Part shown: piece after piece, positions 11,098-22,159 of the stretch
How the letters are laid out: the number at the start of each line of letters is the position of its first letter
How positions within the stretch are numbered: the first letter of the stretch is position 1
Source: Hypholoma sublateritium FD-334 SS-4
Taxonomy: Eukaryota; Basidiomycota; Agaricomycetes; Agaricales; Strophariaceae
Length of the DNA stretch: 52,317 nt
Reading direction: 5' to 3'
Assembly (NCBI GenBank): GCA_000827495.1
Contig: KN817615.1
Coordinates: 5,855-58,171 of the forward strand
Program-made: the position numbers and the translations under genes
The notes under the pieces: generated by a model
What the model was told of the DNA's origin: nothing
The model's database searches: none
The model's input: only the letters and a program-made list of their open reading frames with translations

Positions 11098-14000
11098 TCA
11101 CTCCGCTTCCTCCTCCCCCAGCATCTTGGCCAGCGCGTCATTTCCTTCTTCGACGGGGGCCTGATACACTGCAAATACTGCTTTCTTGACGCCATTAGCA
11201 TCAGCCGCAGCAGCAGGGCTAGTCGCCGCATCCCGTGCGCCCTGTGCCGAGCCGGATGTCCAGCCCTGCCCACGTTCCATGAATACGCCAGGGCTACGGT
11301 CGAGGAGGACATCGAGGTCAGCATCGCTCAGCACGTTTTGCTTGCCCTCCTTGGTATCGGGCACGACGTCGATCTTCTCGCCCTCGAGACGCAGGAGGGA
11401 CGCAGCCAACTCGGCGACGGTCTCCCGCTTCGTGACGACGGCACCTGCGGGGGTCTTGAACTTGCCTGGCGAAAGGATGGTGAGTGAGCTGGGCAGATAT
11501 AAAGGGGTAGGAGGATATATAATTACCTTTCGCGATCACGAGGGCTTCTAATTTCCGTTTCTCCGTCGCGCGCTGCATGATCTTGGTTTCTACCGTGTGC
11601 GCAGTGACCAGCCTGAAGATCAGCACTGGCTTAGTCTGGCCGATACGATGCGCCCGGTCCTGAGCCTGCGCATCCATTTGGGGATTCTGAGTTCAGGTCT
11701 GTCAATACGGAATCACTTCGATCGATACCATGAGGCTCACCCAATCTTGATCGTAGAAAATGACTGTATCTGCAGCGACAAGGTTGATGCCCAAGCCACC
11801 TGCGCGTGTACTGATTAAGAAAAGATTGGGGGCATTTGGGTCATCTCCGCCCGTCTGGAATCGGTTCATTTCTTCCCGGCGTTCCATGGGCTTGCTGGAT
11901 CCATCGATGCGACAGATATTCCAGCCCATATAATCGACGGCCCATTCCTACATCAAATGAATTAGAGAACATATAAGAACGAGCAATGGAATACGAACCT
12001 CAATGATATTCAGCATAGTGGTGAACTGGCTGAAAAGCAGCACTTTATGCTTCCGCTTGAAGAGCTCTTTGAGAAGTCGGTCAAGCACCATCATCTTGCC
12101 GCTTGCGTTCACCAATTCTTCGCCCAAGACTGACTGCAGCGTCTCGGGATCGATCGGCCAGTCGAAGAGGAAGGGATGTGAACAGACTTTACGCAGCTGC
12201 ATGATCGTGTTCTTCAGCCTCATGTTGTTCACTTGCTTCACTGAAAAAGGAGACGATCAGCACACTTAGACGGTGATAAACACGACGGCACGAACCTTTA
12301 GTGCGGACTTGGTGATCCCGGCCAATCTTCGCTTCTGCACTCTCCATTTCTTCCTGTGTTAAAACAGGCTTCACTCCGTACCTGTCCAGTTTCCCCTGCT
12401 CCAGCATCTCGAAATACTCATCGTCGTCCCCATCGACATCATAATTCTTTGGCCCGCGCGTCACCAGCCTCTTCGACGGACGCGAGGAGGCGCCCTCCTC
12501 CATGCTCACGCTCGCATCCACGGGTCCGTCCTGCGGCTCCACCATCTCCACCTCATCATCATCATTGACAATATGGACGCCGCCTGCCCCTCCCCGGATT
12601 AGCCATTCCCGAATTCCGCCGTCGAGGACACAGTCGTATGCCTCGCGCTGCCGCACGCTTAGGGGAGCGTAGAGTACATATTCCTTCTTTGGTGGGAGAT
12701 TTTGCTCCACGTCCACCTTGAGACGGCGGAGGAGGAAGGGCTTGAGGATCGCGTGCAGGGAAGCTATTATCTGGGAGGATTGCGAGGTCGGGATGGCTGT
12801 TTGTAGTTCGGGGAGATTAAACCTGGATATAGCAGTCAGTCAATCTGGGATTTAAACTCGGACAAGGAAAAAATAAATACCATTCTTGGAAGGTGTCTAG
12901 ATCGTCAAAAATGTCAGGGAGGATAAAATTGAGCAGGGACCAAAGTTCCGCGAGGTTATTCTATATGAACGGCGGTTAATTACGGTTCCATGGTGAGAAG
13001 AAAAAACCTCACATGTAACGGCGTCCCGGTCAAAATCATTCTCCCTGCACTTGAGTACTTCTTGATTTCCTTCATGAGTTTGCAGTTCAAGTTCTTCAAT
13101 CGGTGACCCTCATCCACCACGATGTATCCCCAGTCATAGTGCTGCAGATGAGCGCGGTCTCTGATGATCATTTCATATGTCGTCAGCACGATGGGGAACG
13201 ACGCTGTATAGCCCGGAGCTTCATTTTTGCCCTCCTCCTCTGAGTCAAGGACAACGGTGGACTTGCGCGGCTGTTTGGCTTTGTTGGCTGGTTTGGCCTT
13301 CGTCTTGCGAGATTTCGTATTCTTGCTCGAACTTGCAGTAGCTCTTCCTCTTGGACGCCTAGGCACCGGAGGGGCCATCACGCCGCGTCGTAATTCAGCC
13401 CGTTCATCGGGACTGCCATGGTATATACATGTGGGGATCTAAAAACATATGAGCGAGCGAAGCGGAAGTAATGGAAAGGAGCATACATCTGGCGCAAATT
13501 TCTTGTACTCATCAGACCAATTATGGACAACACTAAGCGGGCATACAACGAGAAATGGTTTAAAATTTCCATGCTCTCTAAGATACGCGCTGAAAGAAAT
13601 AGTTTGAAGGGTCTATAAAAACGTTAGACCGGCTAAGATATGATTGCGGGCGAATAGCTGCACCTTTCCCAAACCCATTTCGTCAGCTGGAAAACAATTC
13701 ATTTCAGCTTCCTCGAGGTCAGTAAACCAGAGGCACATACCTAAGATACCAGAAATACCATTCTGGTCGAGGGAGACCATCCACTGTAATCCTTCTAGTT
13801 GGTAAGGCTTCAACTTCGCCCCTGTGATAAGTGCGGGCTGCATGAAGACGGGAGGTTCTTCATCTTTGCCCTTTGGATCTTCCACGGGGATGGCCTCTCC
13901 ATGGACGCCTTTCTTTTTCTTCGAGGGCCTCCCGGCGCGTGGCATGTGCTCAAGTTGCTCTCTCCGTTCAGCTTGGATGGCCAGCTGACGGGCCTTTTCC

Positions 14001-14419
14001 TCGTCCATACGGTCCTTGAGAATACTGGAAAAGACGGCAGAGCGTTGAAGAACCGATTGCAGCCGCGCGAGGCGTCGTTCAGTTTCCTGCGCAAAGTTCA
14101 TTTAACTATTAGGGATGCAAGAAAACTGGAAAGTGCGCACCGATTCGTCGAACGCCAACTTTTTAGCCTTTTCGAGGACTTCATCATTGTCGGAAAGCTG
14201 ATAGTGGTTTATCATGAACTCTGAAAAAAGAATATAGTTATAGAAGCGTACTTCTTCTGTTTCTGTGACCTGGCTGGTTGCACGGCTGTATTCCGATGAA
14301 GCGTTCGCTGGCGGCGACGACGCCGACGTGCTTGCTTCTCGAGAATTCGCGCCGGTTCCTCTTCCAGAATCGAAATCTGGCGACCCTGGAGATGAAGAAG
14401 TGGAAGAACTCAAAGTCAT
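11098..14419 (-). CDS. SNF2-family chromatin remodeler, Lsh/DDM1/Irc5 subfamily
   Basis: DNA-dependent ATPase that slides nucleosomes. Homologs HELLS and DDM1 are needed for DNA methylation, and fungal MUS-30/Irc5 for genome stability. Eleven exons join in frame to 927 residues: 14419-14141, 14086-13741, 13686-13664, 13612-13487, 13438-13013, 12960-12881, 12822-12296, 12240-11999, 11947-11741, 11686-11527 and 11465-11098. The ATP site ADEMGLGKT has K216, made partly by a 23-nt exon. The Walker B box is DEGH (367-370). Lobe 2 has [37 protein letters not shown] and the RAHRIGQ arginine finger (R766). The segment [19 protein letters not shown] is the feature that points to the Lsh subfamily. A Lys/Arg-rich insert (about 280-320) splits lobe 1, and an acidic insert lies before the second lobe. 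A 33-nt in-frame GT-AG stretch (14219-14251) may be optionally spliced. Confidence 0.92.
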
Positions 14420-15892
14420 AAGGAATTGGAATGTTGGAGGTGTAAGCACTGGTTAAAACTTAGTCGCGTTTTGTTTTCCAATTGTTTTCCCACTTTGTTT
14501 ATTTAGACGCGTTTCCACCGGCCCTGAACTAACTTGTGCCACATTAATCAATTAGAGCCGAGTTGCCGAGCTATGTGGCCTTGGATCGGCAAGGGCGGGT
14601 AAGAAATCGATGATCCATGCTTTCGTCCGGACGTCATGGTGGCTTAGATCCTTTCGTTCCTATAGGGGTATTATGGCACTAAGGAGCCAAGGTCTCAGGC
14701 GTTCATGTATGTATCACACTTCCAACGCACAGTTCGCCGTTTGCGGCAACTACTTACCAATTCGGAACAGGTTACAGCGCAACGCTTTCCCTGAAGCGTT
14801 ACCACTGATGCAGCCGTCCACTGGGGAACCATTGTCTGCGAACCATCACCCTGGAACTCAAATGCATACTTATCTTCACTGCTCTCAAGCTGTATCCTCT
14901 GCGTGGCACCGCCGGACCTGGGGATACTTGTTATCAGAGAACGAGAACATCATGCGCGCCCCACGATCAGCATACGCAAGACATCTAGTACAGCTCTGGC
15001 GATTGGAAGGCCGAATATTTCGGGGAAAATATGCCACCTGATCTTAATGAGCACATCTTGTCGGCACCTTCGCTCTTTTTCTATTGTCCTGGACCCTTGG
15101 GTGTTGCTTGTCTTCAAGGAAAGGTCTATAATGTGTGCCTCTGGATCGTGCTCAACTGTCATCACTCTTCGGCATTTGATTACCTGGTGATTAGTGACTC
15201 ATTATCACGTCGGCGGTGCGAGGTTGTTGCTACTTCTCGACGCACTCACTTCCGATCCGCGCTCGTTTACCAACAAACACGCATCGGTGCTTTCCCGGGG
15301 CGGTGTAGCTCAGGTTCCCTATCAGTGGCATTATAAAATAGATGCGCAACAAGGCGAGTGACGCATTGCTATCAAACACTCGAAACTTTCGGGCTGCGGG
15401 ACAGTGACAGGCTTGAAGCCAACATGGACCATGTTGTACCCACATTTCTAAATTTCGACTACACCACAGCTGGTCAAGCAATATCATTCCAGTGTCCAAT
15501 GTCAGCTGCGTGAATAGACTCCGTCACGGTCAAGCCCGCCGATGTGAAAAGATGGTTAATAAGTAGATATGATCTCCCGGTGAATTCAATTTTAGTTTTC
15601 AGAGGGCGCATCGACGATGACCATCAGAAAATGGGTGATATTTTAGCTTGAATCTGCTCTATGGATAAGTAATATGATATGTAACTAACTGGACGGTTGG
15701 CAGTCAGTATGATATGCAGGACAGTTTCCGGATCCCAGGCACTTACTACAGCGTGTCACTACGATCTGATTCACCTGATGAGTGGGTCACAGCGAAAATA
15801 CATATACTCAAGACGACGCTGTGTGCGTATTCAAGCTTCTTTTTCACTTCCCTGGTGGCCCTTTTCTCAACGCTGGTTTGCATAGATTGCAA
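14420..15892. other. Intergenic region between divergently oriented genes
   Basis: About 1.5 kb with no gene I can support. Open frames of 95-143 codons occur on both strands around 14610-15500, but none shows motifs, and the strands are equally open, as expected by chance. A frame at 15714-15908 (+) holds a hydrophobic stretch (SFFFTSLVALFSTL). It could supply the missing signal peptide of the next gene, but no normal-length intron joins them. Confidence 0.4.
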
Positions 15893-16696
15893 ATGTCGCT
15901 TTCGCTGACATTGGATGATCGTGATCCTCAACTTCAGTATTCTTCCGATGGAAAATGGCTTCTGACGGGAAAACCCATCGTCGAATATAATGGTACAACG
16001 TCGGGTACAAATGTTCAAGGTGCTACGGTGACGCTTCCATTTAATGGTACGCCCACAGTAGATCCTGGAGCGGTGATAATCCTCTAATATAATTTACAAG
16101 GTACTGGAGTTACCGTTTTCGGATCGCTCGCTGCCTCCAATAACGTTCTAGGTTTAACTGCTCCTCAAACAAGCTACTGTATTGACGGTGGAAACCCTAC
16201 ATATTTCGCCCCAACTCTCGAGAATAAGGCTCAACGGCAGATTTTGTTCTTCCAGAACACTACTCTCTCTCCAGAAAATCACACCTTGGTCATCACAAAT
16301 ATGAAGCAGGGGGGTTACTTTTACCTAGACCGTGTAGACCTCATCCTCTCGACCGAAATGCCAATGAAGATTGACTCCGACGAAGACGGTTCTGACGGAT
16401 CTCAGGGCGATCATGACAAGAAGCATGGTTCTTCATCATCGACAGATACGAGCGCCATTGTGGGGGGAGTTATCGGAAGTCTGGCCTTAATAGGTCTGGT
16501 GATAACGGCACTTGTCATTCTCAAATACTATCGAAAGAAACAGAGTAAGGACAGACAAATACCGGACATTCCCATATACTGTAAGATCTTTTTCTGTTTC
16601 TACAGGGCCTTATTGACAAGTTCCAAAGACAGCACACGTTCGGTCTCGGTACCTCCGCCATCGGTACCTCCGCCTTCCTATAGATCAAGGCATTAA
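15893..16696 (+). CDS. Single-pass membrane protein with extracellular beta-sandwich-like domain
   Basis: Two exons, 15893-16046 and 16101-16696, join in frame. The ectodomain starts LSLTLDDRDPQLQY and continues with GGNPTYFAP, LFFQNTTLSP and HTLVITN, then YFYLDRVDLI. This pattern is common in basidiomycete surface proteins with a carbohydrate-binding-like fold. An acidic Ser-rich linker is followed by one membrane segment (SAIVGGVIGSLALIGLVI) and basic KYYRKKQ on the cytoplasmic side. The C-terminus is uncertain. Reading straight through ends in a Pro-rich tail (VPPPSVPPPSY) and gives 249 residues; using the GTAAGG at 16543 with the AG at 16603 would end two codons after the splice. The N-terminus is also uncertain: ATG 15893 lacks a signal peptide, so an upstream exon is likely. 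It is convergent with the next gene. Ligand unknown. Confidence 0.6.
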
Positions 16697-16809
16697 TTCT
16701 GGAGACGGACGGACTAGACAATGACAATGTTCTGTTCTCATAATATATGGCATTGAGATAGGCATGGCGTGTATTACCCATGTAACATGATGGCTGGTCC
16801 ATTTGCGAT

Positions 16810-19046
16810 CTAAAGTCGTCCATAGTTCCTGCCACGGCTCCACCATTTCCGACGGACGATAGTCGCGGGAGAATTCCAGGTCCCCCTTTCCCGCTGGTAC
16901 CTTCTGCGCTGAAAGACATATATGATGGTCATGATCAGGACATAAATCACGACGGTGCAGCCAATGACAACGCCGCCGACCGATTCCGGGTGTACCTCCC
17001 TATGCAACCGATTTATCAGCAATTGTACTCTTAGGTGACAATATCCTATGCTCACTGAGTTCCAAAGAAAAAGAGATTATTGTTGGTCGGTTCCGCCGTT
17101 CCTGTGGTCGGGTGCGCTTTTGATTTCTTACTTGTGGTAGGTTGTCCCATAGGTTTCTTTCCCGGCTTCCCTGGCGCTGTAGTGGTATGCGTCATACTCA
17201 GGGTGGAATATGCTGAGTGAGTCGCACCCCCGGCGGAAGGTGTTTCAGTGCTTATTGTATACGCCGTCGTGGTTTCAGGAGGCGGAGTTTTTTCCGCGAC
17301 GAGCGGTGCTGAGGAAGGCGACTTAGTATGCTGTTGAGCATTGATAACACGCGAAATAAGTTATACTAGTCAAGTCACCCTCTAAAACTGGAAACTTACG
17401 TGGTTGTGAATAGTGTGATGTGTATGAGAGGCAGGAAGTATTGTGACTCTGGAAGGCGAGTCGACAGTTGGAGCCGTTCCGGAGTTCGGTGAAGGCTTGG
17501 AAGATTTGGCTGTATGGACTATAGGCTTATCAGGGGCACCAGAATGGACGCCGTTGCTCGTCGTAGCAGAGTTGATCGACGATGTTCGAGAACCTTTGCG
17601 TATCGCAGTATTTACAGGTGTTGGAGGATTGTCAATCACTGAGGGCAGACCGCTCAGTTCAGACAGAACGGAGGAAACAAGGCTCGACAAAGGAACGAAG
17701 GGAGGTGGTGACTTCCTGGTCGTGGACAATGGCGAATCCGTTCTATGATTTCCCTGGTCTGAAGACTCTTCCTTATCCGAGGTTAGAGTTTTGGGCGGGA
17801 AGCCTTCGTGCGGAGTTGGGAAGTGGTCGAATACCGATGAAAGTGTCCCGGAAATTTCTGATAAAAGTGACGGAATAGGAGACGGCAAAGGAATAGAGAA
17901 CACAGGGTGTTGCGTCGGCTTGGTTGAATGGGAATTTTCCTCCTCGTGCGGAGTCGGGAAATGGTCAAATACCGATGATATTGCACCTGACCCATCTGAC
18001 ACTAGCGATGCAATAGGAGATAATAAAGGAACAGAGAAGGCAGGGTGCGACATCGGCTTAGTCAAGTGGGGATTCTGCCCCTCGTGCGGTGTTGGTAAAT
18101 GGTCAAATATCGACGATGCTGCACTGGGAATGTCTGATAAAAGTGGTGGAATGGGAGACAGCAAAGGAATAGAGAATTTGGGATGCTGTGTCGACTTAGT
18201 TGGATGGGGATTGTCTCCTTTCCTCGACCTGGTCGGTGGTCCATTGGGCATTTTTTGCGTCGGGGTAGCTGGAATGGGATTAGGCGTTTGTAAGTCATGT
18301 TGACTGGTAGAAAAAGGCCCGCGAACTCTCGTAGTGGGAAGGGTTAAACCGCTTTCGGAAGTTGTCAAGGCAGGGTTCGGAAGCGAAGTTTCGACATGCG
18401 AGGCAGGCTTTGGAGATAAATCTGTTGGCAGGAGGCCGTTCGGAGGCACAAGTAGTGGAAGAGTTGAAAACAAGTTGATACCGCCAGTCCTGGATGTTAT
18501 GAATCTAGTTTTTGTAGATGATGCGCTCTTCCCTTGACTAGAGAATGGGAGGAATAGGTCAGCATTTTATGAGATGAATAGGAACAAAACAAACCTCCCC
18601 GGAGGTGTTCCTTCAGATAACGTGGTCGGTTTATTGACCTCATGAGTTTGGCTGGGATCATCAAAATCAGGAGCGGGTGTAAGGGGCTTTGAGGGTGGCG
18701 GTGACTTGGTATCGGAGCGGCTTAGTGCTTGTGTGAGAGCTGCAGTTACAGATGTTGCGTCGGAGATCAGCTTTATGTTGGTGGTGGTCGGAAGTCTCGT
18801 CAGGGTCGGGTTCAAGCTTGGCGTACTAATACGCTCGGCTATACGCTCGGCTTGGATGGGCTGTAAAGCGGAGCTAGGAGCAGAGACGCTCCTCCTTAGA
18901 CGACGATGATGGATATTGCTAGCATGCCGTTCCGCTCGAGCTGGTCCAAGTAGAAGAAATAGAATAATAACGATCATCGGAGAAATATCTCCCAGCACCA
19001 ATCTGGCCATCTTTGCTTGCCGGTTTTTCAGTGCTGTATGGTTCAT
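16810..19046 (-). CDS. Secreted-type single-pass membrane protein with Pro/Ser/Thr-rich tandem repeats
   Basis: Four exons, 19046-18595, 18537-17400, 17330-17056 and 16999-16810, join in frame to 684 residues. An N-terminal hydrophobic signal (MIVIILFLLLGPARA) follows two possible start Met codons. The long ectodomain is rich in Ser, Thr and Pro, mucin-like and probably heavily O-mannosylated. It contains three near-identical 46-residue repeats (about 260-397) built around SIPLLSPIPPLLSD and FDHFPTPHE. A C-terminal membrane segment (VIGCTVVIYVLIMTIIYVF) is followed by a short Arg-rich tail, RRRYQRERG. The likely role is a cell-surface stalk or sensor spanning the wall, as with yeast Wsc/Mid-type proteins; this is inference from architecture, since no sensor domain is recognisable. 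The gene faces another membrane-protein gene 113 bases away. Confidence 0.75.
17799..18212 (-). repeat. Three tandem 138-bp coding repeats
   Basis: Units at 18212-18075, 18074-17937 and 17936-17799 keep an exact 138-base period, each encoding 46 residues ending near PTPHE. A weaker fourth copy (PLSSLVSSVLSEL) follows. The period is a multiple of three, so copy number can change without breaking the frame. Confidence 0.9.
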
Positions 19047-20629
19047 TCAAGTACAAAGGAGGGTAGGTATCCAAAAGGATGTTGAATGGGACTCTAGGAG
19101 TATCTTGGCCGATCCCAGAGATTGGGATGTGCAATAAGAAAAGCTACATCAGAGTGACCTTCTCAGAAGCGGTGGTCGCTTCCCTGCAGCCTCAGTTGGA
19201 AATATGACCGCACCAAGATTATAATAAGTCCAGCACACTCATGCCGTGGAGTTGACTTGGGAACAAAGATGGGAGGGAGTACTATCGAATGATGAACGAT
19301 CCTAGGTGTCGAGAAGGAATCAAGGGCATCAGATAATCATACTCCAGTGATCTCTGGGCTACTCATGTGGCTAATCCGAGTTGATTAAATTATACAAGGG
19401 CTCTGTCAAGGCTCTGTAAGCGGAGATACAGAGATTTTCCTTTCTTTCATATTCTATTAAGTAAAATGAATAAGACTCGGATGGTGCAGTCCCTCAAAGT
19501 CCTGCGCGGCCTATCAAGAATCTATTTATAACAAGTTTATAACCTGCCGTGAATACAAGCATTCATTAATCATTTTCTATCTATGTCTATTCATCAGTAG
19601 TGCCTCTATAATGCGAAGGGAGAAATGAAGAACTTTAGTAGACTCTTTGATACAATTAGAACAGTGTATCATCTCGTAGTAAATTGATGTAACTTAAATA
19701 GCTGTAGCATAAGCTGTGAACGATGTGATCGCAGTAAGTACTACTTGTGATGCGCTCGAATTCACCTGTATAATTGTAATTAATATCATTGCTCTAGGGA
19801 GCCACTGTGTCCAATGCGTGATACTATGGCCCACTTATGGTGGTCCATATAAAATAAGCGCCCGTGAGATGTTTAGCGCGCGGTTACGATGTCTTGGTTT
19901 ATAAGTATGCTGTCACTAGTGTTATCTTGCGAATATTGTTACTTGTAGTCATGTCGCTTGATTTATCCCGTCACTATCATACTATGTACGGGGCTAACAA
20001 CGTATTCACGGCGTGTCATAACATTCCCAGGAGTTGATGCGAGAGATTTTGCCGTACTTGCTTATTGGCATTTGACTGTCAGCACTTTTTATAACCGCTA
20101 TATGTAACATGTTCCATTACAGCTTAACTTCTGTGCCATTTCATCTACTATTTTTTTTTTGTTTTTTTTTGATTCATCGTTTATACTCTACGGTGGCGAA
20201 CTATATGGTGGAGTGTAAACTCATCTACTATAAGTAGCAGTAATTAACTACGTGAGCCTTACTAGATGTGGATGAACTGCAAGGACACTGACTTGAATAC
20301 AGGAATTACTTAGTATTTGAGAAAAGTTGGCATGTCGGACTGTGAATGCGTAGGAGTACGAGGTGACATGAGTCTGGCACCTTGTATCAAGAGGTGGGAA
20401 TTATTTGAGGGGCTCCAGAAAGCCCAATATTGCTCGTCAAGCGCTCGGCTTCTTGACTCGGAAACTTGAACTTGCTTGACACAAGCTTGAAATCGGCAAG
20501 AAATTATTGATATCTCGGCCCGACACCGGTGATGCCTCCATGCACAGCCATTGATGCCAAGGCTAGTAATTTCCAATGATATTTTTCCACGCAGCACAAC
20601 TTTCGAGCCACTGGTTTCTTCCTACCGCG
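19047..20629. other. Gene-free region with a small repeat structure
   Basis: About 1.6 kb, AT-rich, with no supported gene. It includes a T-tract near 20151-20170 and a hairpin flanked by direct repeats (listed separately). The region must contain the promoters of the divergent neighbours. Confidence 0.45.
20141..20231. repeat. Hairpin flanked by 11-bp direct repeats, possible tiny transposon remnant
   Basis: TCATCTACTAT occurs at 20141-20151 and again at 20221-20231. The second copy is immediately preceded by the right arm of an imperfect inverted repeat, GTTTATACTCTAC (20179-20191) against GTGGAGTGTAAAC (20208-20220), with two mismatches over 13 bp. A T-rich tract lies between the first direct repeat and the left arm. 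This could be a decayed miniature element with its target duplication, or a chance hairpin. Confidence 0.4.
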
Positions 20630-21793
20630 ATGGCTAACCACGTTGACGTCGACTACAAGCCACTTGAAGGAGTCCACATGCTGGATGAATCAAGCTACCG
20701 GAAATACGCGCGGATGCTGTCTGTCCTCACATGCGAGACGTGTCACAGAAAACATGGCGAAGCTGGCATTGACATTAAGAGGTGTACAGGTGTACGTCGC
20801 TTGTCCCGAGCTTGTCCTATCTTTCTGTGTGTACAGCCATTTAATTTACCGAGTTACAGTGCTTAGGGGTTGGATTCTGCTCTAAAGAGGTCGGCATCAG
20901 CCTTCTCTATTCTCCCTATCCTGACAAAGGACTGCCCTAGTGTCAGCGCCAGCTCTGGTAGGGGTCTCAGACACAATGTATCTTACCTTTTATTGAACAC
21001 ACAACAGGCCAAAGCATAAAGGCGACTGCAATGGACTTCAAATAGTACTGATCATTGAAGATCTAGTGCGAAATCTTTGCTCAGACGCCTTCATACTCCA
21101 CTTCCTCAGGGTCGCGCTCATCTTCAAACTCGACCTTGTACCCCCAAAGCCAGCCACAAAGTATACAGCGAAAAGGGTAATCATCTGCGAGACCGTCCAC
21201 CTACACATATCCCCAAAATCTGCGGAACAACAAGTCGACTTGATAATGGGGAAGCTCGATCCACAGCGCGGTGATGATGAGATTCCAGGGTACCTTACCT
21301 TGGGCATCAACCAGGAGCCAACTGAGCTCATCCCAATCTCGGGTGGTCATGAGCTCTCCGTGCGGCTATATAAGCAAGCCAGGAAGGAAGCTGACTCGCA
21401 CGTCAAGCGGAAGAACAACCCAATTGTGTTGGTTAGATTCGGCTATGACACCGAATCCTTGGTGTACGGAATTGAGCTGACGCAGGACGCCTTCGTGACT
21501 GCACGCGGCGATACTCCTACTCAAACCATTCCACCGTCGATGGAAGGCGTTGAGTTGAAAAGCCTTTGAGCGTACAATCACCTCTGAAGTACGTCGTTAA
21601 TACATTGTCTGAGCTTTATCTTTACTAAAAAAACTGTCTGGTGCTTAGCTTCTTGAATACGTATGTGGAAAAAGACACCGAAAATTGTCTGAAACTGCGT
21701 AGGGATATGCGGAGGGTTGACAAAATTTTCACGCATCGTCAAGGCCGCCATCTGCTATTTGGCGAGGGCCCATCGGTGTTCCGTGGAACATAG
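20630..21793 (+). pseudogene. MYND-finger protein paralog A, 3' end frameshifted
   Basis: Exons 20630-20791, 20860-20889, 20941-20957 and 21008-21569 give 256 residues before a stop. The MYND finger shows CETC, CTGC, FCSKECQRQLW and HKGDC, matching the C-x2-C, C-x3-C, H-x3-C pattern for two zinc ions. It is split over four exons exactly as in paralog B. The rest matches B closely, including GIELTQDAFVTARG. In B the last coding exons read through PPLK into a 48-residue C-terminal exon. In A a one-base deletion near 21560-21565, relative to B, brings an early TGA at 21567. The donor at 21589, the acceptor at 21648 and the equivalent last exon (21649-21793, ending in TAG) are still intact in frame. 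The gene is either truncated, recently broken, or the assembly has an error. MYND fingers bind proline-rich peptides; the cellular role here is unknown. Confidence 0.8.
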
Positions 21794-22159
21794 CGCCAAG
21801 GCCCAACATAGGGCACCAGCAATTGATAACTCCTCAATGTAAAAATAACAAAAGGATAACGCCAAAAATGCTGAGCACAAGGTCGTAGACTTAGTATTTC
21901 TTAATGTAAGACACATTCAAGTACTGACTTGGGGTTGAACGTTGAACGCTGAGCGTTTGGGTCGGACTCAGAGCGCTGGCCGCTCGTCGAGCCTCTTCAA
22001 TGTAAATACTTGGTCGCAACTTGACTTTTGTTGGTGCTTCCGACGACTCGCCGCGAATATCGAGATCGATCACATGATCAACAGTAGTGTAAGTACTCCA
22101 AGTGGAATCTGGACTTATCCTACTCAAATTCTTCGCTTCCTTGCATCCGATACCTTACG
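21794..22159. other. Spacer between MYND paralogs
   Basis: 366 bases with no supported gene. It probably holds the promoter of paralog B. Confidence 0.4.

Noticed and set aside
14610..15336. Possible gene on either strand (frames of 71-143 codons)
   Set aside because: Open on both strands, no motif, no consistent splicing; treated as intergenic.
17791..18303. 170-codon plus-strand Gly-rich frame with repeats
   Set aside because: Antisense of the tandem-repeat region of the membrane-protein gene; its repeats are explained by that gene.
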